DNA of 64,000 bases from Atrichornis clamosus. Lineage: Eukaryota; Chordata; Aves; Passeriformes; Menuridae. This document shows, in pieces, positions 1-13,500 of this stretch (its first letter is position 1; each line of letters begins with the position of its first letter). The notes beneath the pieces were generated by a model. It was not told where the DNA came from, ran no database searches, and worked only from the letters and a program-made list of their open reading frames with translations. The DNA is taken from contig WBMZ01008661.1 in the NCBI GenBank assembly GCA_013400975.1, positions 62,001-126,000 on the forward strand, written 5' to 3'. A program made the position numbers and the translations under genes.

Positions 1-3000
1 TCTCCACAGCAAATAAATGTCCTCTATCAGAGATATCTTAGACAGGTTACAACAAATCACTTTTGCACAATGCCATGGTAACTACATTGCTGCAATGGAA
101 GTATCACTAGAAGAAGAGTGTGAATGATCATCCTCCAGTGCTTAGGACAGGGCCTGACGCTGTTCACTTTACAAGTACAGACACAACCAGGAGCATTGTG
201 TGTCACATCTCACATGTGCCTGTAGCTGGGGGCTGGTGTCACTCTACTGCAACTTAGCCAGTAAGGGAAGACATTAGAAGGATTGCTAACTTTAGAGACA
301 GTTCTTTCATGAGAATTCAAAGGTCACAATCCTTTATTTCTGTGATCAGTCTCTCAAACCATGAAAGGTTCCAGTTAGAGCTGGAAGAAGATGGAAATTT
401 CTCCAGAGCAGAGATGAGGCACAAGGCTATGTCAAGTTTTCAAGAAACACTTGGTGTCCCTGCAGTGGTGGGAACAAAGGCTTACTTCAGTCATGGCATT
501 TGGGATAGATGTGGAGGCCGGGCTGCCAGGGTATTGTGGATATGTTATGCTACCAAAGTAAGGAGGATTTTTCTCCCAAGTGAAGAGAACACTGCATCTC
601 AGGGTGCTGCAGGATGAAATAACCAGTCAAGGCAGGTGGCTCCTTCCCTCCATTGTTTTAGCAGAGGATCTCTCTTTACTTTCCCTTCCTAAGTTATGTG
701 TACATGATGTCCACTGAAACAATTTCTAGAAAGTAATGCCCAGCAGTGAATGTCTGTCTTGGTCTTACATGCTTCCTCTTAATCACAGAAAAGTAATTGA
801 CCTCTAGTGTCAGTTAAGACATACTGTTTTCTCTTGCCTCTGAAGATCTGGGTAATCGGAGGTCTTTCCTTCAAAGAGGCCCACCACATCCCATGAAATT
901 AAAGAAATTTGTTATAGAAATAAATAACTTGGAAAAAGTCAATGTTTAGTAAGGCAGTCAGTAAGCAGCTGGGAAGAAAGAGAGAGAGGAGAGGTAGGAA
1001 ATAATTTGAGATCTGGCCAAATATTTCTCTTAACATACTTTCCTATTAAAAAAAGAGTTTATCAATGTAAATGTGAAATTTTCAAGAGGTGAAACTAATC
1101 TACTCTAGTTTGATGTTTTCACTGAAAGCTTTTAGTGTTTAATTTTATTGTCATTTTCTCCTAGAAGGTACAGTCCTGTCCTGGTCTACAGTGGTTTCTT
1201 GCACTTCAGGGTCTTTTAAACACTGGATTCCTCCAGCCAGCATGACAAGGCTGCTACAGCTGGTCAGGTAGAAATAGTAATGAAAATGCTTTCAAGCTTT
1301 TTTTTCTGATTCTGCTCCCCTCCCCAACATCTGGGGTTATTGGCGTTTAGATGTTTGGGCACTGCCTAAACACAAAGGCTGAAGTGCTGGGTTATCTGAA
1401 CCCTTTTTATCTTCCCTTTCTTCTGGACAGGCATGTTTTGGACACATTTTGTTGTATTTTATCTCCCCTGCCCAACTGAGGAGGACAGTGATAGAGCAGA
1501 TTTGGGAGCACCTGGTGTCCAGCCAGGGTCAAGCCACCACAGACAGACAGCTTCTTTGTCTGTCTTTAGCTGGTAAGTTTTAACAGCAAACCAATTTCTG
1601 CACTAAGTAGGAATAGTAGGAATTAAAATTATTATCAATGCTGATTTTTTCCCCTAGTGTAGTTGGGATTTGATGACAACTAACTGATAGGAGAAATGAT
1701 TTCTTAATCACAGAAAGCCTTTGAGCTTCTGGCTTTGGGACACCCCTACTTTTGGCTTATTTCACACATCACTTCATCTAGCTCACCATATTGAATAATG
1801 CATTTTAGGACATCTATACGAATAACTTCCAGATAAAAACCAGGCTGGGGAACCAGATGGTCTTAGGGCTCTGTTATTGTACAGGTACAATCATCCAACT
1901 TCTACTGTATGAGACTGTGTAATTCCCACTGATCAAAATGTCTGCCTTTGGCTAGCACAAGAATTGGGACTGGCCTCTGGGTTTGCTCAGAGTTCAAGTG
2001 TGCTTGAATCTCAGAACACAGCTCCAAAATCCCCACGACAAGGCTCTTCTAAGAGCTTGGCAGCAGCCAGGCCTGCAGCCTTCCCTCTACTGTGCATTCT
2101 CTGAGCAATCTTCCTGCTCTTTCTTGAAAGCCTTCTGTATGTCAGTGCATTTTAAAGCTGCTGTATCTAGAAGTATCTTTGGTGTTTCAGCAACGTGCCA
2201 CAGGCTTCCAGTGGAGCCTAGGCAGTGTTCCTCACCACCAAGCTGAAAAGCAATAGAACAAAAACTTTCCATAGGAGATTTTACTTCTCTCTGTAAATAT
2301 TAAGGGTCTATGAAAGTAAAGTTGACCACTGGGTTCAGAGAAAGGAGTATTAAGCCCTAAGGCAGAAAGAGATTAATAAACAAGGGACAGTAACTATTCT
2401 AAGGCACTTCAGAGTCAGTCTCTAAATCAGATGACACAAATGCCTCAAAGCAAGAAATTCAAAAGCTATTCAAACAGTTTTCCTTAAACACTCTTTTGCA
2501 TGTGGATTTCAAGCACGAAAGAGGGAAGTTCTGTTGTATCAATGGCATCTCGTGTTTTAACCAAAGAAGCAGTGATAACATTTGAGCCAGCTGTGAAGCT
2601 CCAAATCCCTCAACAACAGAGCTGTAGCTTGGGTGAACTAGACTAGCATGTGATCATTGAGAAAAACTTACTTTTCTCTCAATTAAAAATTCTTACTTGG
2701 GTACATAACTACCCAAAGGCAGAGCTAATCTGAACGACTGGTATGTAATTTGTATTGGCTCTCATGGATGCTGCCTGCATTAATTGCAGAGAACCTATTG
2801 CACAGGATGAACTATTACCAAATCATTTCTTAGAATTATCAAGCATAAGCCAGCTTTCATCCCACATGCTGGGCTTTGAACTGTTACTAAATAATTTTTT
2901 CAATTCATTCTCTTCGGGCTTTTGTTCCACCTGCAGATCTTGCCTTTTCCATTTACACAGGCTTCAAAACAACAGGGTCGACCCTGCTGCTTTGGTGCAA

Positions 3001-3515
3001 GACATGCTCTCGCTGGCACTGGAGGAGTTTTACCTGGGTTGAGATGATGTTGGCCATGTATTTACTGTGACAATCACAAGGTACTTGCTGGCTTACTGGT
3101 TGCCCGTCGTTTTGGGTGGTGTTGAGGGGAGGGAGTCTGTCACGTTGGGGCAAAGGGAAGTGGCTGTGCAGGTGTTGGAGCTCCCTGGATCTCAGAGCTG
3201 CTGCCCTGGCCCCTGCTGGTGTTTGGACAGAGCAGACCATGATTTCTGCTCTGCCATGGAGGCCAAGGTCTAGCAGGGTGCTCTCCTTGGGAAATCAGAG
3301 CTGCCATATGCTTTGCACAGATCCAGGTCCTGGTTGCCAAATAATTTCCCAAAGTGGAAGGAGGACACAGGAAAACACGGAAAGTTGTGTAAGATTTCTG
3401 CTGTTCCATCACTTCACACCTATTCCCAATGGAAGTGCTGTGATGCATCCCAAAAGCAGAAGGGATGAGACAATTACCATATCTCAGAAGAGCAAGGTGG
3501 AACAGATGGGGAAAG
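1..3515. other. single-copy non-coding stretch, nothing recognised
   Basis: Read on both strands, this stretch shows no repeat family, RNA gene or convincing exon. Base composition is mixed, with short pyrimidine runs and few CpG. Open frames of 60-157 codons are present but overlap one another on both strands and carry no recognisable domain, so I treat them as chance frames. It could be intergenic or intronic. Confidence 0.6.
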
Positions 3516-3816
3516 ATGGGGACAAACTTTTTAGCAGGGCCTGTGGAAATAGGACAAGAGGTAATGCTTTTAAGCAGAAAGAGGGTTGATTTAGATTAGA
3601 TATAAGGAAGAAGTTTTTTACAATGAGTGTGGTGAAACACTGGCACATGTTATCCAGAGAGGTGGTGGATGCCCCATCCTTGGAAACATTCAAGGTCAGG
3701 TTGGATGGGGCTCTGAACAACCTGATCTAGTTGAAGATGTGCCTGGCTTGTCGCAGGAGGTTGGACTGGGTGACCTTTAAAGAACTCTTTCAACTCAAAC
3801 TGTTCCATGATTCTAG
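3516..3816 (+). mobile_element. CR1 LINE 3' end, 5'-truncated
   Basis: About 300 bp match the 3' terminal part of avian CR1 retrotransposons. Landmarks in order: the 'GGACAAGAGGTAATGCTTTTAA' region near 3552, 'GATTTAGATTAGATATAAGG' near 3588, 'CCAGAGAGGTGGTGGATGCC' near 3654, 'GGTTGGATGGGGCTCTGA' near 3699, and the terminal 'GGTTGGACTGGGTGACCTTTAA' followed by a CCATGATTCTAG end near 3816. CR1 ends in short ATTCT-type repeats rather than poly(A), and its copies are usually severely 5'-truncated, as here. The scattered differences from the family pattern make this a moderately old, inactive copy. The family is certain; the subfamily is not assigned. Confidence 0.95.
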
Positions 3817-4685
3817 AAGGTGAAAGTTTCCAATACTGAGTGTTTCTGGCAGAGCACTGTCTTCACTGGTGTGGGAAGGAGCTGAAGATTTGGTTTGCTC
3901 TGATGGACAAGACTGTTAATATCCTTGCTTTGATTTCCTGAGAGTATGGCACATCATGCACCAGGAAGGTGGTTAAATGCAAGTAAGTTCTGCCTTAAAC
4001 AGAAGGTAGGGAGAAAAGGTGCAGTCCTTGCTCTGAAATTGGTGATGTAATAGAGACAGTATTTGTCAAAGCATCCCTGTCCCCAATTGCACTTGATCAT
4101 GATTTAAACCAAAGACACTCTTTTCTCTGGAAGGTACCATTAGCAAGGAATAAAACAGAACCTTTAAAAAGTATTTATAAAGAATCAGAACAATAACCTG
4201 TTGGGGTTTTTTTTTCTTCTGTTTTACTTCTGAGAAGCTAAAGAAGACCAGCAGGGTCTACTTTTTTGTGGTGTGTGCCCTTGAAACTCTGTGGATCCTG
4301 CTCACAAACATGTCTGGAGCTACGGTCAGGAACAGTTTAGATCTTAAATGCCACTTTTGGCTGGGCTTTATATGTATAAGGTTTTCTCATTTCCCCTGGA
4401 GAACAGCATCTCTAGGTGACCACGTAGGTTTCTGTCATGGCTGTAGGATTAGACAAGGGCAATGGGATTGCAAACTGGCGCAGCACTTGGGGAAAGATGA
4501 AAACGCTGTGAACATTTGCAGCTTCAGATGAGTTGGTTCTTCTTTCATGAGACTTCTATGAGCAGTGCATAGTTTTGGTGTAGCCCATGTTGACTTGGAG
4601 GTGTGACACATGTTCTTACAGCAGCAGCTTCTACCTATTAGTCACACAGCTACCAGCACCATTTAGCTTGGGAACAGCCTTAGCT
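3817..4685. other. single-copy non-coding stretch
   Basis: No repeat or gene recognised. A short T-run lies near 4207-4216. Frames here are short and unremarkable. Confidence 0.5.
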
Positions 4686-5010
4686 GGAAAAGGTATCTGT
4701 GTATTCTTCCAACTTCTCCTTGAAACCTGCAGAGTTTTGCATCTACAACATCTGCTGCCACTGCGTGGTGAGACACTTCCTACTGCTGGTGCTGTGCCTG
4801 GCTCCATGGCTTCACGTGAACTTCATTCCAGCTCTTGGCTTTGAGGAAACAGGGAGACAGCTGTTCCCTTTTCATCCTCTTTGTGACAACACTTTTGATT
4901 TTGCAGACTTCTTTTGTGACCCTTTTCTGTTGTCTATTTTCCTGACTGAAGTCCTGAACTCTTCAGTCACTCCTTGTACAGGTGTCCTGTATTTGGGATA
5001 TCTGTACACA
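4686..5010 (-). mobile_element. ancient degenerate CR1-family LINE relic
   Basis: On the plus strand this reads as the reverse complement of an old amniote CR1/L3-like 3' region. Recognisable steps are the 'ACTTCTCCTTGAAACCTGCAG' part near 4710, 'TTCATTCCAGCTCTTGGCTT' near 4822, 'GAGGAAACAGGGAGACAG' near 4843, 'TTTGATTTTGCAGACTTCTT' near 4894, and 'TTTTCCTGACTGAAGTCCTG' near 4937. These correspond to the region upstream of the CR1 3' UTR in the opposite orientation. Divergence is high, so the boundaries are approximate. The overlapping 117-codon plus-strand frame is simply antisense to this relic and is not a gene. Confidence 0.7.
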
Positions 5011-5621
5011 TGCCAACAGTTCAGAGCACTTGGCTTTCTGAAAAGCTTTTAATAATATATTTCGCCTTTTGGTTGGAAACTAGGCTTGGCTTCTGTCAGT
5101 TGTCATGGGGTAAGAGGAGTGGTCCTCTTGCAGGTTCACAAGTTGTTACAGATAAGAAAGAAAGGGTGGCAGTCAATGGGCAGTTTCTCTGACAGGAGAA
5201 GGAGAGGGGTAGGTGTTCCCAGGGACCCTGTGCACTTCTGTGTTTTTGTAACTGGTTTGGAAAGACAAATCATCACCCAGGAAAGTAAAAAATAGAGAAG
5301 GCTGCACAGAGCTGTAGGAAAATTCAGTAAACCTGGGTAGAAAACAAAGCGACAGCTGTCAGTGTGACATCAGGTGTCAGTGTCAGTGGCACATCAGGTG
5401 TCCAAAGAATAGGGACAGGCAGGAAAATCGAGTCAGCTGCAGGGTCACAACAGTGAGCTCTCAGCTCATTACTGGTATTCAGGAAAGATTTTGGAGAAAG
5501 TTGTCTGAAAACATTGATTCGATCTTCAGCAATAGTACAAAGTTATTGGAAATGAGATGAGAGGGAAGAAGAGGGGAAAAAAAGCATTTAGTATCTGTGC
5601 CATACATAAGCTTCAAGAGCT
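5011..5621. other. single-copy stretch with a short tandem duplication
   Basis: No gene recognised. The only structure is the 24-bp-period duplication listed separately at 5357-5402. Confidence 0.5.
5357..5402 (+). repeat. two-copy 24-bp-period tandem repeat
   Basis: Two 22-base copies starting TGTCAGTG and ending ACATCAGGTGTC occupy 5357-5378 and 5381-5402. They differ at two positions (20 of 22 identical by eye) and are separated by AG. This is a local slippage duplication of no evident function. Confidence 0.85.
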
Positions 5622-5850
5622 CCTGTACTGTGGATATTATGTTTAGTTCTGGTCACCTCACTGTGAGAAAGGTTGTGGTATAACCATGCACGGAAGAGAA
5701 ACAGCATTTTTTATAAGAGACATGAAGAGCTTCCTTGCAAATAAAGATTAAATAGTATGGAACACTTCAGCTTGGGAATAGAGACAACTGTGCAGCTGTA
5801 TCATAGAAGCTTATAAAATAATTGGAATGGTGTGTAGAGGAAGGTTGCAA
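5622..5850 (+). mobile_element. ancient degenerate CR1-family LINE relic
   Basis: The segment contains 'TTTAGTTCTGGTCACCTCAC' near 5643, 'CACTTCAGCTTGGGAATAGAG' near 5764 and 'CATAGAAGCTTATAAAATAATTG' near 5802. These follow the order and spacing of the old amniote CR1/L3 pattern (GTTCTGGTCACC, then CTTTTCAGCTTGGAAAAGAG, then ATAGAGGTCTATAAAATCATG). This is a heavily diverged, non-functional relic on the plus strand. It faces the relic at 4686-5010 in the opposite orientation. Boundaries are approximate. Confidence 0.7.
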
Positions 5851-7478
5851 AACTGCTATTAACTATTAAACTATGGAAACAGTATGTGAAAGTGCCTACT
5901 TCTCCACTTCCCACCTCTGGGCTGTCATCAGGACATGGCAGAAAGGGGTGATGGGTGCTAAAGGGCAAGAAAGGCTGAAACCAGGATGGAGCCAGCAGTA
6001 GGTGTGCAGTCTCCTCACCACCAGAATCACGGTGGAGGCGGAGGCTAAGTCCCAGCTCTGAAGTGCACCAGCACAGACACGCCAGGATGTGGCTCCAAGG
6101 CCAGGCTCAGCCACAAGCCGGGTCTGTGGCTGCTGGAGCCAAGATTGTGTCAGTCTGTTGTGCTATTGGCAGCCTGTCCACAGGGGAGGGCACGGGGCAG
6201 AACGAGGTTGCTCCAAGCTCCGGGAGAAAAGAATTGCAGCCACTGAGCCTGTAGGTATGAGCTGCTGTTGTAACATCACAGCAGAACTGGTGAAGATCCA
6301 GATGAAACATCTAAGGAGCAGTTTCACAATGTATCTGGCCCATGAGCTTTCCATGGGAAAAAAGGCAGAACACCTAGGGGCTTACAGGACAGATACCAGT
6401 CTCATTCCTATGTACTGCTCTTAATTTCTCCTTTCAGTAAGGTTGTGTTTGTGGACTGTAAGCCAACCTGCAGGGCCCTGTTGCCAGATGCGGGGTGCAG
6501 ATGCTGATGCTTGTGCATTTCAGAATGCACATTCTTCAGGACAATGCATTGGGGAAGGTACCACTGACTGAGTCTCCTTCCTGCTCTCTCCCCCCCAACA
6601 ATACTCATCCTTGTAGATACCACTGGAAATGGACAGCAAGAGACTTGAAGAGCTAACTGACTATGCTGGGAACAAAATATGAAAAAAAAAATCAAGAATT
6701 ATATACTTGCAGTTATAGAAATGAATTGAGCTCACAAGGAATTCAGAGAGCCTAGCAAGAACTGACATTTGCAAATCACAGCCTGCAAGGAAAGGTATAA
6801 GCAAATAGTGGATTAGTGCATATTTCCCTATGTCCTCTTTAAAAATGCATGAAGATTTATGTGAGCCATAGGCTTTTTTTTTTAACCCCAGGGTCTTACT
6901 TTGAGATCTTCTGTTATTAACAGACAAGTAGTATTGCCAGGAAGATAGCTGGACTTTCAATCCCAGTCATGGACCTTCAGTCCAGGAGACCAGAGCTGCG
7001 TCTAACCACAAATAATCAAGCCTGGAAATCCCTCCTCAGAGGCAACACAGCTTCCAGGCTCTGACTAGGTATGGTGAGGAAACCTGAAGATGCTTTCCAT
7101 GGCCATATCATGCATGTTACGAGGCTGAGCAGTCAGAAGTGTTTGATGGCTCCTGCCCAATTCAACCTCATCGTGTCTACCACATATGAGTAACATCCAG
7201 TCTATGAACCACAAGTAAAACCACTTCACTGTAGTTCCATTAAGGTATGTTCTACAAAAAATAATTGAGAACAGCTCCCTGCAGTCCATAAATGCCTTCT
7301 GCCTCCACAAGTCCTCTCCTTTTCCTATGAGGCAAGATCTTTCCCTAATGCTTTTGAAACCAGAGCAACAAATGAAAATATTTCCAGCTTGTTTTTAACT
7401 GTTGCTGACAACATCTGAAGTGATTAGAGAGTGTGTTTCTTTCATTTGTTTATTTTTGTTATTTTCATTCATTAAATT
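5851..7478. other. single-copy non-coding stretch, nothing recognised
   Basis: No repeat family or exon recognised. Overlapping frames on opposite strands around 5896-6424 share the same bases and have no domain. Confidence 0.5.
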
Positions 7479-7577
7479 GATGGGGCTTTAAGCAACCTGG
7501 TCTAATGGAAGGTGTCCCTTGGAACCAGATGATCTAGAGGTCCCTTCCAACCCAAACTATTCTATAAGTCTATGAAA
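7479..7577 (+). mobile_element. CR1 LINE 3' tail fragment
   Basis: About 100 bp match the extreme 3' end of CR1. Landmarks are 'GATGGGGCTTTAAGCAACCTGG', then 'AGATGATCTAGAGGTCCCTT', 'CCAACCCAAACTATTCTATA' and a closing TCTATGAAATG. Most of the element is missing, which is typical of CR1 5' truncation. The copy is inert. Confidence 0.92.
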
Positions 7578-10500
7578 TGTAGGCATAGAACAAAAAACGA
7601 GACTATAAGGGATGTGTTTGTGGAATAAAATGTAGTTGGAAGAATGCCAGTCTGACTGCTAGTAGTCTTGGAGTTGATACTTCTGTAATCCTGCTAGAAA
7701 ATAAAGCCTGACAGGACATAATCTCTGCTGTTCCAAAAGTAATTCTGATTTTTTTCTGTTAATAAGTGTAGTTTTGACCTGTTTAAACTCTGATCTGAAT
7801 TACCCAGATTTTTTAGGCAGGACTCTTGAAGGATTTGGGCAACACTCACAACAGGGGCAAGAAAACTGGTGTCTCTTGCACAAGCTGATTAGAGAAGTCT
7901 TCATCTCTTCACCCCTGAGCAGTACAGGTGTCCTTTACACAAAATTTCAGCTTGGACTGCAGAAGGAAACAAGGGCTCTGTAGCCTATGGTTAAACATCC
8001 CACTGTGAAGCTTTACTTATTTGTACCCATTCCTACAGCAGAGGAGACTTTCAAAACCAATTCTCCATCGTGTCTCTTTCTTCCTGTCTGTCCCAGCTAT
8101 GACAAACCTTTTAGACAGGTTCAACTTCCCCTGTGAACCAGCCTTTGGCTTTCTCTGCAGACAGAGCAGCCAAAAACTGAATTTTCCATTTTCTTGAAAT
8201 AAATTAAAAATCAAGCATTTTCAGTTCCTAGTCCACCTACAATAATTTTTGTTCATTTTTCTGTTCAGCACTGCAAGTCCCTTTCTGTCTTCCCTCCCCC
8301 AGTAAAATATGCATGTTCCTAATCTTAGGATTTACTTAAGCAACTACAGAGGATCCTGAAATGGCTTCTCCTCCAACTGCTTTGTCTCCAGCTGGAGACA
8401 ATTACTGATTTGTCCAATTCTCACCACATATATCATTAAGATCAAAGGCAGACCACAAAACATTAGTAACTAATTTCAGTGTTATAGTTCTAATAAAATA
8501 AAAGCGGGCCAGTATTAGGCAACTTCTCTTTTGTATGTGGTAACTTCTTCATTGAATTCTGAGGTTTTCTTCCTTCTCAGATAGAATTAATCATAGTTGC
8601 AAGGATCTATGGATTACTGCTGCTTTTAAATTTGAAGCAGGGTGGCAGATGGGAGTAATTTGGGTATGTCCCCAGCAGGAGCATGGAGAGAAGCAAAATA
8701 ATGTTAATAATTTTTTTCTCATCCTAATAAAATTCTGCATCCAGTGATAGAAACTCTTACTGCAAGGGTCTCCTTTTTTCACAAAACTTGCTAGCAGATG
8801 TTGATCCATTCTGTATCAGTGCAAGCAAGAGAAAAAGAAAGCGCCACAGTTTGGTCTTCTGGAGAGCAGATTTGGGCAAGCATGGAAGGAGGCAGAAGCT
8901 GGATTTACTGTGATACTCTGCTGCAGGGACCCAGAAGTCCAAAGTACAGGCTGCTGAAAGGGTCTGAAGAGGAACAGGTGAGCACTGATTCCCTCTACGG
9001 TGCAGGTCATCTCAGGTTGAGATTTGCCACCAGTTAGCACAAGCAGACAGGAAAATCAATGGTGATGAGAGGATTATGTCTGAAACCACCTTACCTGACT
9101 TGAGTCTCAGTGCTCACATCAAGGCTGGAGTAGGACCACTCTTGCCAGCAAGATTCACAGACTAAGAGGAGCGTGTCCCTGGCACTGCTGGATAGGGCTA
9201 CCCAGGAGAGAGAGGCATTAAAGATAAAAGACGCACGCATGGGACCATGGACTAGAAACCGTGAGAGCCTAGGATCCATCCTTCCGTCTCCTGAGGTGTG
9301 ACCTAGCCTCTGGAATACTGCACAGAAGATGCTCACTGGCATTTCCTCTGGCTGTCTGGCTGCTTCTCTTCCATACTGAACGTGGCTGCTGCTTCTTGGG
9401 CTGTCAGTGACCTCTGGTGTGGGTTACCCCTGCCCAGGGTGACTCTCGGGGAGCTGTGGGTACCAGCGACACCATGTTACCACACCTCCATCAGCAAGCA
9501 GCATGCACTGTAGCTCTCAGCTTGGCCAGGGTGATTTTTTTCACTGAATGGTTTTGCAGCGCCATTCTCCCCACTGTCACCCCCCAAACTGTCAGGCAAT
9601 GGATGAGGTGATATGGTGGCAGAGTGTGTGGGTGCCTTTATAGCCTCAGTGCCTGTGTGTGACTGGCTAATCCCCTGTGCCATGGGCTGGGTATCCAGGG
9701 TGCTGTTGTGAGCCCCATCTGTCTGGATGTGCTGCAAGATAAAGGGGATGTCTTAAACCACTGTGGCAGAATTTGTTAGAGCTGTTCTGCCAGAGCCTGG
9801 AGTTAAAACAGACCTTTTCCCATGTAGCAATGCCAGAAGAGATGATCACAAACAACTGGCTGTCATGGGTCTGCTCTGAAGTCCCAGTGTTTGTAACACC
9901 CCAGTTTAAGAAGTTCTGTCCCCCAGTGACTCCAGGAGCACCAATCAACTGGGAAAGCGTCCTGCTCACAGGGAACGCTTTGCAAGAGGAACTTATGTCT
10001 CGGAGTTGCAGCTGCTCCGTCAGGACAGCATGGAACAAGGCAGCCCCTGGCAGAATCTCTGTCCTGGCTCCCTGCATCTGCATGGCCTGGGGTGGCCCTT
10101 CTGCCCCTTGGGGGTCAGCCATGGAGCAAATTGATCTCTTGAGATTTTTACTTGTGTTTGACATCATGTCTGTCTGATCTTTAATCTTCAAACAACTGTT
10201 TTGGTTTGGTTTTCTAAAGTTTAGACAATACATGGGCAAATAATGCTGTAAAAAGGTGAAGGTCTGGATTTCCCCCCTTTTTCACATCTGCAGCATCATA
10301 GATTTGCTATGACCTACGATGGCCGTGTTGTGTGCGTGGCATCTTGCGTCATTACAGCCCCAGAGGGCTTCTTAAAGGCTAATCTACTTTTGGCAGTCCA
10401 CCTCAACCCACATGAGCCATTAGCTCCCTTCTGACTCTTTGCTAGGTTTCCTGACTTTCTGCCTGTATTTCAGAAGCAGAAGGGAAAGACAGGATTTCTG

Positions 10501-13500
10501 CTGAATATAGGCCAGGTCTTCAGCCAGTCACTGGAGCTTTGCCAGTTCTTCCCAGATGGAGATTGGGCACTGGCTTTATCAGATGAAATATTACCTAGCC
10601 ATGATTTAATGGCATCTGTCTAGATACTCTTTGCTTTCTAAGAGATTTTCTGTTACTTATTCCAAATACTTTGGTCGTGGATCTGATACTGACTATAGCT
10701 TTTCTTCTAGCTACTTGCAGTGAGGCATTTATGTACACACAATCACAGAGATAAATCTCTTAAAAAGAGATAATCATAATCTCTTTAATCAGCACATTGT
10801 AGTAATCCCCTGTAAAGAGACTGGCTTCAGAAAACCTTTTACTGGGTCAGTGTCCTCACTGATCTTTTCTCTCTTCAGTTTTGTCCTGTGTCAGCCATGC
10901 AGCAGAAGGTGTGCCAGAGAGATCAGGAAATTAAAAGATTGCGTGTACATACAGGAGCTGATAATATGCTGATAATATGATAATATTGCATGTATGTGCT
11001 ATTTGGTGATAACAAATCTGAGAATAGCAATCAAAGATATGTAGGAAGAATGCAAACACATCTTCACTGTGATTTAATACATGGCAAATGCCAGTGACTC
11101 CTACCTTGGGGGACTCCCTGCTTAACCAGCATTTACAACATGCTTTTGTTTGTTCCTCAGTCACGGACGGTGCTGCTGACACTGCAGAAATTACAGTTCT
11201 GTTTCTGCTCACACATGATGTTCATACATTACTGTAAATGTACCTGTGGGAATGAATTATTGAAAGAGCAGGGAAGGTGAATTACATGCCTGCCTCCAGC
11301 AAACTCTCCTTGTATGGGTTTATTCCAGTTGCCGTAGGATCAGTAAAAACATTTATAAAGGAAAAGTGATTCATCCAAGGAGCTCTGACAAGAGGTCAGC
11401 TCTCACTCCAGAAAATGGAGGGGAATATCTGAACAGACGAAAGCCAGTGGTGTTACCTGCCTGCAACCCGTGCTCTGGCCCTCCTCACCATGCTGGCATT
11501 TACACTTTTGCATCCATTTTTTTAAAGAAGAGTGTTCCTAAGTACATGCCAGGGGTTTAGCATGCTGTCTACTGCTTTGGAGGGACTCCAGGTAAAGCAA
11601 GGACAGCAAGCAGTGTTTGGGAGATTGGTGGGGCTCATCTAAATTGTCAGATTCTATTCTCATTTCAGTCAAGGGCACTGTAATCCTAAAGTTGTGGCTT
11701 CCTGGAGAAACCAAGGACGTATGATGGGAAAGAGGAGTGCCTCAGGCATCCCAGGATTTGCCTTAGAAGAGAGGACAGTGTACCCATTAATGCTTGCATT
11801 CTTTCCCAATTTATAGGTCAGTTTCAGCAGGCCTGCATACACTTGAAATATAAATGACAAGCTGCGTCCAGTCCCGTGGGTCTTACTCATGGGACTAGTC
11901 CTTACTCATCGGATCGGCCCCCGCAAGGCTGGTGAGACTGCTTGTATGATTGAGCCTTTTGGCAGAAAGGCCTGTTCATTCCAATGGGGATCTGTTTGTT
12001 TTGCATGCCATAAAAATGCAGACACCACTGGAAGGCAGCAGGAATTTTACCTGTGTGAGCTCCAAAGTGCAAAGCGTCACAAACCCACCTGGGACAGCCC
12101 GGGAGGCCAGAGCATCACTGGCACCCCAGTGAAGGTCTTCAAGAAGACACCATGAATGTGCATCCAGGCACAGGATTATTTTTTTGTTTTTGCTTCTCAT
12201 CCTGGAGTCCCCAGAGCATCCCTCTTCCTAGGGCTATGGAAGCAGATAGGGCCCTCACGTATTTTTAGTTGCTGTAAGATGTATGTCATTTAAGTCAATT
12301 GAGAAAGATGGGAATGGAGGCAGAGAGTTCCCATTCATGTGATGTGTTGCAAAGGACATTTCTCTGTGTCCCTGTTTTACCCCATACAAGCAAAAATGTT
12401 GCCACACTCAACTACAGAGCATCTGGGATCCAGGAATGGGAGTAAGCTCCCACGTGGGCAGCTGAAGACTGTAAAACTGCATGGAATGGTTCCAGCTGCA
12501 GAGATCCACAGCCCTGCTGATCACAAACATCCTGGACATCCATTTCAATGTGGCATCTCATCAGCAGTGTCCTTGGCTGTGGCTGCTGCTGCTAGCTGTG
12601 TTTTCACTGCAGAGATGGATGTATGTTCATTGCCCAGTGCAGAATGACCGTGGTGCTTCCTGCCCTGTGGAGCAGACAGCCGTGGGACACAGCAGCACTG
12701 GAAACCTCTTCATTATCTCAGCTTCCTGTGAAAGCAGAGTGTCTGGGAGGAAGGATGGTCTCACAGTTAGAACGCTGGACTACTTGGACTTAACCACAGC
12801 TGTAGTTTCTACTTGAACTTTCCTGTGTGATTTTGAAAGTCACTTAAAATCTGCTTCATTTTGTTACATTTTAGGAACAGGAGCAATTCCCTATGTCAGA
12901 GGAGTAAAAGTCTTGTATTGTGGCTTAATTGTGGAGAATATGTTCTTGAGAATCTAACAAGCAAAAAGTGTGAGAGAGGAGGAAAAGCTGATAGGCTGTG
13001 GCAGGCACTTTGGGATCCTGTTTGATGATGGTAAAGGTGTCACAGTGGCAGAAGTCCTCCAAGTTTGATGGGAGTTCTTATTTTTCTTGAGGTGTCTCTT
13101 ACAGACACATGAAGTTCAGCTTTTTGTAGATAGAGTGATTTTTGGAGCATTTAGCCTATAAACAAAGAGATACTTTACCCTGCTGTGTATAACTCTCAAT
13201 CATCTGTGTGTAGGCAAATTTGCCCATGAAGAAAAGTTCTTTCTCATGGTTAGCACAAGGCTGCCATGACAGCACAGTCCTGCAACATGGCCATCACCAA
13301 CAGACAGGCACAGCACTTGGAAATCTGTTTAAAAACACCTATTTAGGGTCAGATAGCTCTCAGGAACAGACATCCAGAAGTGCTGCATGATCAGCCTGGA
13401 GACCAGTTGGCTGATTTGTCTCCACTGTCTTTGCTCCACCACTGAGGACATGGAGAGAAGGTGAGGACACACCTCAGAGAACTGCTTGGTAGCCTCAGAT

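Noticed and set aside
4699..5052. 117-codon plus frame with hydrophobic, cysteine-rich content
   Set aside because: It lies antisense over an ancient CR1 relic; its hydrophobicity comes from the pyrimidine-rich complement of the element.
9667..10239. 190-codon frame on the minus strand, the longest in the window
   Set aside because: It overlaps a 134-codon plus-strand frame, has no domain, no signal or repeat structure I recognise, and no supporting promoter or splice context. Length alone is compatible with chance in 64 kb.
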